Below, one piece after another: positions 23,678 through 33,474 of a stretch of DNA of 64,000 nt (position 1 is its first letter; each line of letters starts with the position of its first letter). This DNA comes from Thelonectria olida. Its lineage: Eukaryota > Ascomycota > Sordariomycetes > Hypocreales > Nectriaceae. The stretch lies in the NCBI GenBank assembly GCA_020736575.1, contig JAGPYM010000020.1:186001-250000 (forward strand). Direction: 5' to 3'. Below the pieces are notes generated by a model, which was given only the letters and a program-made list of their open reading frames with translations, had not been told where the DNA came from and did no database searches. The position numbers were made by a program, and so were the translations under genes.

Positions 23678-25282
23678 ATGACTTCCCATCAAGAGCCAAG
23701 GTTAATCGTCATCGGTTGCGGTATTGCAGGCATCGCCCTCGCAGCCGGCCTCAAAACACGTCTCAACTATCAGAACTTCACCATCTACGAAAGAGAGAGC
23801 GCTCTGGGCGGTACCTGGCACCTCAACACTTACCCAGGAGTGGGGTGCGATGTCGACTCGCATCTCTATTCCTTCTCCTTCAACCCAAACCCAGGCTGGT
23901 CTAAGCGGTTCGCCGAGCAAGGTGAAATCTTGCAGTACCTTAATGACACCGTCGACAAATTTGGAATCCGGCCTCATGTGCGACTTCAGATCGAAGTAGC
24001 CTCGGCCGAATGGATTGAGGAACGCTCGGTATGGCGTGTGAGTCTTGTCGACTTGGCGACTGGCCACAAATTCTTTAGAGAGGCCGAGATGCTCGTGTCT
24101 TGCGTGGGCACGATATCCGTGCCAAAGGACTGCACCATTCCAGGCCACGAGACCTTCAAGGGCCAGATTTGGCATTCAGCACGGTGGAATCACCAATTTG
24201 ATATGAAGGCCAAGACTGTTGCAGTGGTTGGCAACGGGTGCTCGGGGGCCCAGCTCATGCCCTACGCCGTCAACACGGCATCATACGTCGTTCAATTTCA
24301 GAGGTCGCCGCAGTGGATCAACGAACGGCCAAACCGCAAATTTACAGCTTTTGAGAAGTGGTGCTTCCGCTATCTTCCTCTTTATCAGAGGCTGTACCGC
24401 TTTTATCTTTGGAAAACAACCGACAGGCTGCACGATTTGTACCTCGGCGACAGTCCTTCCGCAGCTCGCAAACGGGCGGTGCAAACCAAAGAGGCTGAAA
24501 AGTACATGCGCAGAGTTGCACCAGCCAAGTTCCATGATCTTCTGATCCCTGACTTTCCCCTGGGTTGCAAGCGCCGTATTTTTGACCCCGACTACCTCGA
24601 GTCTTTACACAGCCCAAATGTTGAGCTCACGGACGAACCCATAGTTGAGTTCACGGAAACAGGCCTCCGAACCACCAAGAGACACATAGAGTTCGACGCA
24701 GTGGTTCTGAGCACAGGTTTCAAGATTCAAGAGTTCCTGACCCCTATGGAGGTCAAGGGTAGGGGTGGCAAGACAATCAACGAGCACTGGAAGGACACTC
24801 GTGGTGCTCAAGCCTATCGGGCGACGTTCGTCACAGGGTTTCCAAACTTTGGGATTGTGTTTGGGCCCAACGCGTTTCCCGCTCACAACTCATGCATCTT
24901 CTCCAACGAGACGCAGGCTGAATACATCATCAAGACACTCGTGGCCCCAATCGTCAAGCATCACTTTGCTGTGATTGATGTTAAGGAGGCTGCTGAGAAC
25001 AGGGACGCTAACTTTGTGCAAGAGAAGCTCAAGAGCATGGTCTGGAGCTCTGGATGCGCTAACTGGAATCTCGACGCCGCAGGACGCAACACGACCAACT
25101 ACCATGATCCGACCTGGAAGTTCTGGTGGGAGCTCTACTGGCCTATCTGGAGGGATTTCAACATTGACGGTGGGAAAGGTACTCTTCCCATTAGCCCGTT
25201 CTCTAAATTGGCATTCTGGGGGGTCGCAGCTGGAGTCTTGCTCTCTTCCCTGGCTCTGGGCTTGCGTACTAAGTTAGCTTGA
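23678..25282 (+). CDS. flavin-binding monooxygenase, Baeyer-Villiger type
   Basis: A single exon encodes 534 aa. The enzyme uses FAD, NADPH and oxygen to oxygenate its substrate, typically inserting oxygen next to a ketone. The FAD Rossmann motif is G13-C-G-I-A-G18, followed by the E-RES-LGGTWHLNTYPGVGCD segment. The fingerprint FKGQIWHSARWNH (about 158-170) matches FxGxxxHxxxW(P/D), with His in the last place rather than Pro. The NADPH Rossmann motif is GNGCSG. VVLSTGFKIQEFL is the usual third block. A hydrophobic C-terminal helix (WGVAAGVLLSSLALGL) suggests a membrane anchor. The fingerprint change leaves open an N-hydroxylating or other group B flavin monooxygenase. It lies in a metabolic cluster between transketolase and a zinc dehydrogenase. 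Confidence 0.92.
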   Translation: MTSHQEPRLIVIGCGIAGIALAAGLKTRLNYQNFTIYERESALGGTWHLNTYPGVGCDVDSHLYSFSFNPNPGWSKRFAEQGEILQYLNDTVDKFGIRPHVRLQIEVASAEWIEERSVWRVSLVDLATGHKFFREAEMLVSCVGTISVPKDCTIPGHETFKGQIWHSARWNHQFDMKAKTVAVVGNGCSGAQLMPYAVNTASYVVQFQRSPQWINERPNRKFTAFEKWCFRYLPLYQRLYRFYLWKTTDRLHDLYLGDSPSAARKRAVQTKEAEKYMRRVAPAKFHDLLIPDFPLGCKRRIFDPDYLESLHSPNVELTDEPIVEFTETGLRTTKRHIEFDAVVLSTGFKIQEFLTPMEVKGRGGKTINEHWKDTRGAQAYRATFVTGFPNFGIVFGPNAFPAHNSCIFSNETQAEYIIKTLVAPIVKHHFAVIDVKEAAENRDANFVQEKLKSMVWSSGCANWNLDAAGRNTTNYHDPTWKFWWELYWPIWRDFNIDGGKGTLPISPFSKLAFWGVAAGVLLSSLALGLRTKLA

Positions 25283-25860
25283 TGGAAGGGTAGATACGGA
25301 GCTCGTAGTTACATGTCATAGTTCCGCTTAAACGACATCTGCACTCGGAGACTGAATAAATTACTGATTATATTCGTTTATATCCATTATTTTCTCTTAG
25401 TCGTGTCTGTAGCGGTTAATCGCGATTCGTCCTCAAACTTACGCTCGCCGGTTCAACCTGTACATCCATAAGCACGGATTGATGCGTTGCACTATACACG
25501 ATAGACTGGATGTCACTACTCACTACTGAGCCTCTCCGCTCAAAATAGGCTATAGAGCGCGTACAGCCAGCAGTCACCATTATGCGATGGATGAACATGC
25601 GCGATCACGTTTTTGGAATGCATGTAGACACAAGGCATATAGCCGAGCAGCTTTTGATCCGCCAAAACAAAACTCTTGCTAGCGTGGTTTCCCTTGATAC
25701 AAGGTTATAAAGCCTTGTGCGAAAGCGGCAGAACAGGGCTGGTAAGATATAACGGGTGATTTGTTCTCGCGTCAACCTGCCGATACACAAGCTTCCTCGT
25801 CCCATTCCCATTACCAAACAACAGTCAGACTATCGAATTACTCAACCCACACCCTTCAGC
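25283..25860. other. promoter region of the zinc dehydrogenase
   Basis: No gene seen. One CGGCTATAT core (minus strand, 25637-25645) is present. The downstream coding frame is open back to 25756 but without an earlier ATG. Confidence 0.5.
25637..25646 (-). promoter_or_regulatory. cluster motif CGGCTATAT, site 3 (core match)
   Basis: Reads TCGGCTATAT on the minus strand, so the nine core bases match but the leading G does not. About 220 bp upstream of the dehydrogenase ATG at 25861. Confidence 0.4.
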
Positions 25861-26913
25861 ATGTCGACGCATACCAGCAGTTACAATGCGGTTGTATTAC
25901 ACGCCGCTCAAAAGTTGGCCATCGAGCAGGTCAAAACGGCCGCTCCAGGACCCAACGAGGTCCAGATCGCACCAAGAGCAACAGGAATTTGTGGGACGGA
26001 CCAGCACTACTACCAAAACGGGCGAAATGGTATTTACGAAGTCACTGAGCCCCTTATCCTAGGACATGAGGCTGCGGGGGAGGTGGTGGCCGTCGGTGCT
26101 CAGGTGACGAGCATCAGTGTTGGGGATCGTGTCACCTTGGAGCCTCAACAAGCCTGTCTGAGCTGTAGACATTGCCTTGATGGTAGATACAATCTCTGCA
26201 ATCAGATGCGATTCAATGGATCTGCAAGTGCGAAGCCTCCAGTACAAGGCTCGCTTCAAGGACGTCTTAATCACCCGGCTCGCTTGGTCTACAAGCTCCC
26301 GGACGGGGTGTCATACGAGGAGGCAGCCTTGATCGAGCCTCTATCGGTGGCGATTCACTCAATCCGCAAGGCGAGAATACACGCCGGGCACTCTGTTTTA
26401 GTCACCGGAGCGGGTGCAGTTGGTCTACTCTGCGCTGCTGTGGCAAAAGCTTCAGGAGCAGCGTCAGTAACTATGGTAGACGTTGACGAGGCCAGGCTTC
26501 AGTTTGCCAAGGAGAAGAATTTAGCCGATGTGACATTCACACGCCTTCCGGGGAGCGAGGGACAGAAGGAGTTCAAGGTGGATGCAGCCTTCGAGTGTAC
26601 TGGGGCCGAGCCATGCCTGAATGCCTGCATCAGCGCCACCACCGCTGGAGGAAAGGTGGTGATCGTCGGGCTGGGGAGACCGACACAGACGCTCAATCTG
26701 GGGTTGGCGGTTGTCAGGGAGGTTGAGCTGCTTGGAGTATGGAGATATGCGAACACTTTCCCCACAGCCATCGAACTGTTGGCTGCCAGGAAGCTTGACG
26801 TTAAATCACTCGTCACCCACAAATTCGATTTGCTGGAGGCTGAAGAAGCTCTCAAGCTGGTTCTGAAAAAGCCTTCGGACTTGATAAAATGTATTATTAC
26901 TTCTGATGTGTAG
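25861..26913 (+). CDS. zinc-dependent medium-chain dehydrogenase, polyol (sorbitol/xylitol) type
   Basis: A single exon encodes 350 aa. It is an NAD(P)-dependent oxidoreductase of the MDR superfamily, closest in pattern to sorbitol, xylitol and arabinitol dehydrogenases. The catalytic zinc ligands lie in GICGTDQHYY (Cys) and GHEAAGEVV (His, Glu). The structural zinc cysteines form C-LS-C-RH-C-LDGRYNL-C, as in zinc-rich polyol dehydrogenases. The cofactor motif is GAGAVGLL, followed by MVDVDEARL, whose acidic residue suggests NAD. The ATG at 25861 is the first in a frame that stays open for 35 codons upstream. It probably interconverts a polyol or secondary alcohol and a ketose in the cluster pathway. 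Confidence 0.93.
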   Translation: MSTHTSSYNAVVLHAAQKLAIEQVKTAAPGPNEVQIAPRATGICGTDQHYYQNGRNGIYEVTEPLILGHEAAGEVVAVGAQVTSISVGDRVTLEPQQACLSCRHCLDGRYNLCNQMRFNGSASAKPPVQGSLQGRLNHPARLVYKLPDGVSYEEAALIEPLSVAIHSIRKARIHAGHSVLVTGAGAVGLLCAAVAKASGAASVTMVDVDEARLQFAKEKNLADVTFTRLPGSEGQKEFKVDAAFECTGAEPCLNACISATTAGGKVVIVGLGRPTQTLNLGLAVVREVELLGVWRYANTFPTAIELLAARKLDVKSLVTHKFDLLEAEEALKLVLKKPSDLIKCIITSDV

Positions 26914-27711
26914 AACTTGGAATCAGAGCACGTGTCCCCCAGATCGCCCGGGTCGTTCAATGTGGTGTTCATCGTCTCGGGGAATTGTACAGTACACCAT
27001 GGAAGCATTGGTAAGCATCCGAACTCTGGTCTCTCGTTTAACATGAGTCATTCAGCACTACTTGGCAAGGGAGATCCCATCGGTCATTGTCCAGGTTGCA
27101 AATCTACTGATCAGGCATGCACACGTATCTCTATCAACTACCCCGACAAGTCTCCATTCAATTGTCCGTCCTTCACCGACACATGCCCCGTCTGCCCACA
27201 GCGCCGCCTACTAGGTGTATTTAAACTCGTCGTTCTCGCGATTCTCGAGTTCTGGGAAAGCATTGTCGTCCAAGCGTTGCTGCCCATCGATCCCAGGATC
27301 TATGATAACCATGATCAATGCTGCCATGACACCCAGCACACACTGCGCAGGCGGGGGAGGTCAGCAGGGGCGTCCCCCTCACTTAACAGCCAAGCAATAA
27401 CGTTTGGCCAGACGCTCCTTGACTCAGTTAGTGCAATCCCCGCACATTACCAATGCCAGGGCAGTCCCCGCGTGGCGTTGATGTGGGGAGGGTGATTTTT
27501 TTACTCACCTGGAGCTATTTTGTCAGATGAGGGTCGATTCAAGTCAACTTGTCTTGCCACTTTTCAGCTCGTCCTCAACTCAGCTACTTGTCGATTGTAT
27601 CTTGCGCACTCAGTCATCACCTAACTGTGTCTTTGTTTGTGCAGTCCATCCTGTATATATATATACACGCCTTTACTTACTCATTGCCTTGGTCTTTCCT
27701 TGCCCTATCAG
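26914..27711. other. promoter region of the Zn2Cys6 regulator
   Basis: A frame at 26917-27495 stays open for 193 codons but has no ATG near its start and no recognisable content, so I do not call it. A TATA repeat lies at 27654-27665. No copy of the cluster motif was found here. Confidence 0.45.
27654..27665 (+). promoter_or_regulatory. TATA-like repeat of the regulator gene
   Basis: A run of six TA units about 47 bp before the ATG at 27712. It may be the core promoter or sit in a short 5' leader. Confidence 0.3.
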
Positions 27712-30141
27712 ATGGGTACCACTTCAAAAGCTGCTCCCGTTCGCTGTCGTGCCGCAAAAGCTTGCAAAGCCTGCCATGACCGTCGCGTCAAGTGTGACGC
27801 AGTCGAGCGAGGCACGCCCTGCACGCGGTGCGAGCAGTATGGCATCTCCGCTTGCAGCCTTATCAAGTCGAAAAGAGGAACCTATCCCAGGAACAGGGCG
27901 CGTCCCGATAAAGCCAGAGACCAGACACTTGCCTCGGTGTCCCGGGACGGCGGTGAGCTTGTGAGCGGCAGTGCTCTCGCAGAAGAAGCCAGTCGAGCAC
28001 GAGAAGCCCAGCGACCAGTAGATGCATCCCGCGTTGGTAGCATGGTCCCCGAAGAATCTGACTCCCTGACACAAGATGCCATGGGCATGGGCCGAGAAAT
28101 TCAGGCGAACGGTCACGACTCCGCACAGGCTGTACCGGAAGTGCCAACTCAATCGCCTACATGCCCTTCCAACGTCCCGGATCCGAAGAATGTCACCCAG
28201 GCTGCCATGCTTGACCCGACCCCCCGTGGACCTTCTCCCTATGAGGTTGCGGGCCAGGATCTCTCATCCCCAGACTCTGATGTGTCCCGCTCCGTCGCCT
28301 CGTCGTATCGTGAGATCAGCTGGCCTACCATGTTTGATCACTTCCTCGACACCCGTCGGCGAGACCGTAAGAGTCTCATTGACAAATGTTCCATCACTTA
28401 CCTGGGCGAGTCTTTCCCTTTGGCCATGGTCCTCGAGGATCTTGAGGATGGCGGGTCCATCAAGTTGCACTACCCTGGGCCTCCTATGCCCGAGCCAGCG
28501 CCCCAACGAGATCATCTTCTTGCCGAGCAGCATCCGGCCCACATGCACGACGAGGAGATACGCAATCTTACAACAAAGGGCGCTTTTGAGTATCCCCGCA
28601 CCGAGATTTTGGACGGCTTGATAACCGCATTCCTGAGTCGAGTCTACCCATTGTATCCGATCGTCAATCGACCCGAGTTCCTCACCCAAGTCAGCAGCAA
28701 GACGATGCCGTGGCTCCTGATGCACTCTGTCTGCTTCATCGCCTCAACCTTCTGCCCCATATCCATACTACACCAGGCCAGCTTCAGTAACCGCAAAGAG
28801 GCACGCTACAATTACTATAGCAGAGCTAAGGCTCTCTTTGACGCCGGCTACGAGGTTAACAAGATTGTGACACTGCAAAGCACCATCTTGCTCGCGTTCT
28901 GGGCCGGAGGACCAAACGACTTTTGGAACTGCTACAGCTGGAACAGCACCAGCGTTACCATTGCCGAGGCCCTTGGGCTTCACCGTTCCATGGCCAGGGC
29001 CAACATCAACCCTCAAGATCGTAGCCTTTTACGTCGCTTGTGGTGGACCCTTGTCGTTCGTGATGCGTCCTGCGGCGCCCTCTTTGGACGACCCTTTCGG
29101 ATCAACATGGACTTTTGCGATACTGAAATGTTGACCATGGACGACTTCAAAGCCGACTCTGAAAGTCCCGAATTTGCCGGCAATCCCCTCATGCCCACAT
29201 ACAGTCTGTATCAGATCCACGTGGCCCGGCTGTCGCTCATTCTACGTAGCATCATCGCCTCACGCTTCGCCCAGCGGAATCAGGTACAGTCCGACCCGAT
29301 GAGCCGGCTGCAGCTCTGGCTACAGGAGCTGCCAACGAGTTTGCGGTGGGACGCCGTTGGGCAGACACCAAATGTCTTCTCATGGTGTCTCTCTATCCTC
29401 TACGATCATCATGTCATTCTATGCATGCTGGGCCATCTATCTCCGGATAATCACAGCCGCGGTATGGATGCTGCAACCTCCCCCCCATTCCAGGGCCGCT
29501 TTGGCTCCCTTTCTAGAGTCTCGCCTGGGGCATTGAGAGACGGCGAGGGCTGTGCATCTACCATTGATTCTGCAGCACAGCGAATTCTTTCGCTTGCCTG
29601 TGGCATCGTTCGGAGATCGGCAACCCTCAACTTACCGCATGAGGCGTACCCCGGCCTGTTTCTGGCCGAAGTTGTATTTTACACGCAAATGAAGAGCAGT
29701 AGCCCTAGTCGGGCGCAGCTAGGGCAGTCGTCAATGATGATGTGTCAAATGGCATGGCACAACATCAGCGACGCTTGGGATTCGGCGCCCTGGGTGATGC
29801 GGCTCTTTGACAACCTCATTTCCAACATGCAAAATGACGTGCAGGGCCCTTCTCTAGATGACGGCGGCCAGTGTGCGGACCCCAATCCCAATACCACCGA
29901 GACTCACGCCGGGGTTTCAAGGATGCCGGGTCTGGCTATGGCGGGCGGCATGCCCGACGAACTTGTCCCAGACATGCCAGAGCTGGATACGGGGTTTATA
30001 CAGGACTCATGGCATACCCACCCAATGCTCTCATCCTTCCTAGAAACCAACTTGAACTGGGCCAGTCCTTGGGGCCCGCCGGAAGACCCTAATATGGGAC
30101 CGAATTTTCTCAACTCGGATGTGGTTGACCAACAGGTGTGA
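27712..30141 (+). CDS. Zn2Cys6 transcription factor inside the metabolic cluster
   Basis: A single exon encodes 809 aa. It is a nuclear regulator with an N-terminal zinc cluster: C18-x2-C21-x6-C28-x8-C37-x2-C40-x7-C48. The wide C28-C37 spacing and the following SKRGTYPRNR basic segment resemble the cutinase-regulator (CTF1) type. A long Ser/Pro-rich linker runs to about 200. The fungal middle homology region begins near 295 (LITAFLSRVYPLYPIVNRPEF). It continues through LQSTILLAFWAGGPNDFWNC, with the typical AEALGLHRSM and RRLWWTLVVRDAS near 440-450. An acidic tail follows. The ATG at 27712 directly precedes the cluster. Its location in the middle of the cluster makes it the best candidate for cluster regulator, which is inference. 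Confidence 0.93.
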   Translation: MGTTSKAAPVRCRAAKACKACHDRRVKCDAVERGTPCTRCEQYGISACSLIKSKRGTYPRNRARPDKARDQTLASVSRDGGELVSGSALAEEASRAREAQRPVDASRVGSMVPEESDSLTQDAMGMGREIQANGHDSAQAVPEVPTQSPTCPSNVPDPKNVTQAAMLDPTPRGPSPYEVAGQDLSSPDSDVSRSVASSYREISWPTMFDHFLDTRRRDRKSLIDKCSITYLGESFPLAMVLEDLEDGGSIKLHYPGPPMPEPAPQRDHLLAEQHPAHMHDEEIRNLTTKGAFEYPRTEILDGLITAFLSRVYPLYPIVNRPEFLTQVSSKTMPWLLMHSVCFIASTFCPISILHQASFSNRKEARYNYYSRAKALFDAGYEVNKIVTLQSTILLAFWAGGPNDFWNCYSWNSTSVTIAEALGLHRSMARANINPQDRSLLRRLWWTLVVRDASCGALFGRPFRINMDFCDTEMLTMDDFKADSESPEFAGNPLMPTYSLYQIHVARLSLILRSIIASRFAQRNQVQSDPMSRLQLWLQELPTSLRWDAVGQTPNVFSWCLSILYDHHVILCMLGHLSPDNHSRGMDAATSPPFQGRFGSLSRVSPGALRDGEGCASTIDSAAQRILSLACGIVRRSATLNLPHEAYPGLFLAEVVFYTQMKSSSPSRAQLGQSSMMMCQMAWHNISDAWDSAPWVMRLFDNLISNMQNDVQGPSLDDGGQCADPNPNTTETHAGVSRMPGLAMAGGMPDELVPDMPELDTGFIQDSWHTHPMLSSFLETNLNWASPWGPPEDPNMGPNFLNSDVVDQQV

Positions 30142-31014
30142 CTGCAGACCGCTATAGCGAATGCAGCTTAGGCTACTTTGTCCTGTTGCACTCAGCGATA
30201 TGCTGCAGAAGATAGGCTATATGACAGTGGATGCGTGCTACGTCGACGGCTACTTAGGCCCTAGGCTAAGTGACGGTGTCGAGTCCACCATCAGCCCGCG
30301 CAGTCCGGCAGCAAGTTCCGGCTTCTGATTACTAAGTAGTATACTGATTTTCTGGTCCTGAATGGGTGAGTTGATCACAATAGGCTCCCTGGATGAACCT
30401 TGCTGAGAGTGGCTGAGTCTTGTAACTGCACAGCCGTGACTGAGGCGGCGCGAAACACTGCCTCTGCACCAAGACATATCCTTTCAACGACGGCAGGTCA
30501 CTACCAGCCTTCACGCGAATAAAGATAAGGATAGAGTAGAACAAAGATCTCCTTACGCTGTAAGCATAGTCTGTTTAGATAAGTGAGAGTGCTACGGCAA
30601 CTTGGACTTGAGTCAGTAATTGTCTGCTCAAATAACTGTTTCTAAATATTTACTTGTCGATATCTACGACCCTGGCTGGTCGTGCGCTCGTGCTCGTAGG
30701 TATAATGTGATCTTGAATGATTTTCATTAGCTATCCTTAAGGGAGAATTTACTAGTATTGTAAGTAAAGTTGAATGTCTTGAGTAGATCTCCGCCTCCCC
30801 TTCGTGTCGACGTTACGGAGTCACGTGCTGAGCTTCACGGCGAAACAGTCACCTTGCCACCAAATCTAACCCCCAATGCAAATTGCGCACAGTACCTTTA
30901 TTGGTTTATTGCCGTATACTTGTCCATAGTTGTCTATCTCAATACCGAGCTGCTCCGTCCCTGATCTTTATCTCATCTCTGTCAAGCGGCATTACCGCAC
31001 GTACGTGCCATAGG
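30142..31014. other. intergenic between convergent genes
   Basis: This is the 3' region shared by the regulator (plus) and the ene-reductase (minus). A partial motif, GGCTATAT, lies near 30215. No gene seen. Confidence 0.5.
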
Positions 31015-32307
31015 CTAAAGCTTCTCAGCGTCCTGCTTGGGCTTCCTCGCCGCCCGCTCATATTGATTTGGCCACTTGGCTCTCACGCCAAGCTCATTGG
31101 CGACTTTAAGCGGCCACTGAGGATCCCTCAGGAATTGTCTCGCAGCCAGTATCAGCTCAGCCTGCGCGACACCGTGGTCCCCATCCACCTCCACCGTGCC
31201 ATTGCCGTTGGTTTTGACAGGTTTCCCTTCTTCAACCAGCGAGCGCGCCATCTCTGCTTCGGTAATCTTGCCGACTGCTGCAATTTGAAGTTGGAGCCCG
31301 GCGGCACGAACAGCGGCGCGGATGGACCCTGCGAGATCGGTCTGGTATCGGTTATGGGGTGGTATGCGAGAAAGGGGCGTGTTACCTGCCGAAGAGACAT
31401 CCAAAACATCGATGCCCAGGCCTGGTAGTAGCTTGGCGAGACGAATGGACTCTTCTAGATCCCAGGATGGTTGGCCGGTGTGATCCATCCATTCTGTCGC
31501 TGAGATGCGCAGCCACAGCGGCATCGAGTCGGGGACCACTGCCCGAACAGCTTGTATGGTTTCTATGAGGAAACGAGTGCGATTTTCGAAGGAGCCACCA
31601 TATTGATCCGTCCGGGTGTTGGAGATGGGTGACAGGAAATTATTGTGCAGGTAGCCGTGCGCACCGTGGAGCTCAATGATGTCAAATCCAGCCTCAACTG
31701 CCCTCTTTGCGGAATCAGCATGCTTTTGTACTAAGCTCTTGATGTCTTCGATAGAAAGCTCTTTGGGAGGAGCGTGGTCATCTGCGTAGGGAACGGGACT
31801 AGGTCCGACAACATCGTTCGGCCAACCGCCGATGGCCTCATCAGCCAAAGGTTTAGCAGTTGTGCCCCCTAACCAGGGTGCAATAGTGGACGCCTTCCTT
31901 CCTGCGTGACCTATCTGGATACCTGCCAGGCTGCCTTGGCTATGGATCACATCGACGATCCTCCTCAGAGGCGCAATTTGCGAGTCCTGCCACAGACCTG
32001 AATCCTCGGGCGAAATGCGACCCCTAGGCTCGACGGCGGTTGCTTCCACCATTACGGTTCCAGCGCCGCCGAGGGCGAACTGACCAAGATGTGCGATATG
32101 CCAATCTGATAAATGTCCATTGGAGGCTGAGTAGGTGCACATGGGCGACACGACAAAGCGGTTGTGAGCTGTCACGCCGCGAGTGGTCAGCGGAGTGAAA
32201 AGCGTGGGCGCTGTGCTGGGACTCAGGAGTGTGCCCGCTGGCGGAGACTGAGCAGGCGTGAAGAAAGGGACGCCTTTTGCGGCAGTGTTGGTTAACTTGG
32301 ACGTCAT
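31015..32307 (-). CDS. old yellow enzyme ene-reductase (YqjM/NamA class)
   Basis: This is an FMN- and NAD(P)H-dependent oxidoreductase that reduces activated C=C bonds, 430 aa in one exon. The barrel starts LFTPLTTRGVTAHNRFVVSPMCTYS; the Cys in SPMCTYS is typical of the YqjM class. Next come WHIAHLGQFALGGAG, the GIQIGHAGRKAS segment, and the substrate-binding pair in IELHGAHGYL. SPISNTRTDQYGGSFENRTRF and a C-terminal AELILAARQFLRDPQWPL complete the family pattern. An insertion with KTNGNGTVEVDGDHG lies before the last block. The frame is open to an ATG at 32526, but a TATA element at 32480-32487 would lie inside that extension, so I chose the ATG at 32307. Confidence 0.93.
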   Translation of the reverse strand: MTSKLTNTAAKGVPFFTPAQSPPAGTLLSPSTAPTLFTPLTTRGVTAHNRFVVSPMCTYSASNGHLSDWHIAHLGQFALGGAGTVMVEATAVEPRGRISPEDSGLWQDSQIAPLRRIVDVIHSQGSLAGIQIGHAGRKASTIAPWLGGTTAKPLADEAIGGWPNDVVGPSPVPYADDHAPPKELSIEDIKSLVQKHADSAKRAVEAGFDIIELHGAHGYLHNNFLSPISNTRTDQYGGSFENRTRFLIETIQAVRAVVPDSMPLWLRISATEWMDHTGQPSWDLEESIRLAKLLPGLGIDVLDVSSAGNTPLSRIPPHNRYQTDLAGSIRAAVRAAGLQLQIAAVGKITEAEMARSLVEEGKPVKTNGNGTVEVDGDHGVAQAELILAARQFLRDPQWPLKVANELGVRAKWPNQYERAARKPKQDAEKL

Positions 32308-32479
32308 GGTTGGCTGATTTTGAGAAGACTCCAGGGTTGAGCCTATCGAGAGGAGACTAAATGAATGTTGATTCTGCGAGTGACGAGAGAGCGGTAGGGA
32401 AAAGGGATGAACGATCCTTGTACTTGTGCCGGATCGATCGACTCTGGACAGCAATAGAGTCTCGCCAGGGTTGCTTACT

Positions 32480-32487
32480 TTATAAAG
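32480..32487 (-). promoter_or_regulatory. TATA box of the ene-reductase gene
   Basis: The palindrome TTTATAAA lies 173 bp upstream of the chosen ATG at 32307. Its position argues against the longer frame that starts at 32526. Confidence 0.45.
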
Positions 32488-32731
32488 CTTGCAAATCGAC
32501 CAGGTGTGGAGTTTGAATGTTGTCATTCAAACGTTTCCATATTGATAAGAGTATGTTCGGCTATGGTCCCCCTCCAGGACGCACGCATCATGGCAACGTT
32601 TCTTCTCCAACAATACCTCCGCAACTAGAAAGATCCTTTCAGTTTCTAACGCTTCTTGATTGGCTGGCGTAACAGCGGGTACAATGACGCTAAATTGATC
32701 ACAAATGAGCGGGCGGGGATCTTGAAAAGCA

Positions 32732-32741
32732 GCGGCTATAA
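32732..32741 (+). promoter_or_regulatory. cluster motif GCGGCTATAA, site 4
   Basis: About 425 bp upstream of the ene-reductase ATG. Confidence 0.45.
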
Positions 32742-32932
32742 GAGTTTTTGTGTACTGTAAAGAGTTGAACGGCGTTTTGTTACTTACAAACGGCCAGGTG
32801 CTGAATAAGCGTTTTATCAAGAAGCCAAAATAAATTCAATGACTTTTATTGGCAACTACGGCCCATATCGAATGTCACCTTGGTCAGCTCGACCTCCTGG
32901 AGGTCTTGGAACGATGTTGGCCGGGTTGTTGC

Positions 32933-32942
32933 GCGGCTATAT
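32933..32942 (+). promoter_or_regulatory. cluster motif GCGGCTATAT, site 5
   Basis: Exact copy, about 200 bp from site 4 and 626 bp upstream of the ene-reductase ATG. Confidence 0.45.
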
Positions 32943-33474
32943 GTACCATTGGCGGCAATATGCCCACCACCAGTAAATGCATTGACCCGTAGTATCTACA
33001 GAATCATTGACGCGTTTGGCGGCCTAGGCGACTTTGGTTTGCTTGAATGAATAGCGCATGTTACCGGCTGTCCATGATCTGCAATACCGTAGGCAGCTCC
33101 AACGATCGGCATATCTCGCTTTACTGAAGGTCTGTTATGGAGGACCTGCGACTAAGCTCGTTCGTTATGACATCTCCATTGTCATCCCAGGACCAAGCAT
33201 CGCAAGCTAGCGTGGTATCTCCACATCGATCCAGGCTCATGTCTCGGGGTTGGCACCTTGGATTTCCCCCGACTTGCCCCAGTATCACTGGACAGCCGCT
33301 TCAGGAATTGCTCACATGCTCCTACAATGCACCGAAAGGATACTTGTGTGCCCAATAGTCGAGAAGAACAACACGTTAGCGAAATTACAAACATCCTGGT
33401 CACTCATTTGGTCAGATGCATGTTATAGGAGATTTCCAACTATCCAGTAGTATTAACTCTCTACAGCATTTGAA

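Larger units (their letters stand above)
32488..33474. other. upstream region of the ene-reductase gene
   Basis: About 1 kb without a supported gene, holding two copies of the cluster motif. Small frames (for example 32527-32820, minus) show no recognisable content. Confidence 0.45.

Noticed and set aside
26917..27495. Open frame of 192 codons upstream of the cluster regulator
   Set aside because: It has no ATG at or near its start, its codon use is not coding-like, and I recognise nothing in the translation. It is probably the regulator's promoter and leader.
32308..32526. 73-residue N-terminal extension of the ene-reductase
   Set aside because: A TATA element lies inside it, and the family normally starts near the downstream ATG at 32307.
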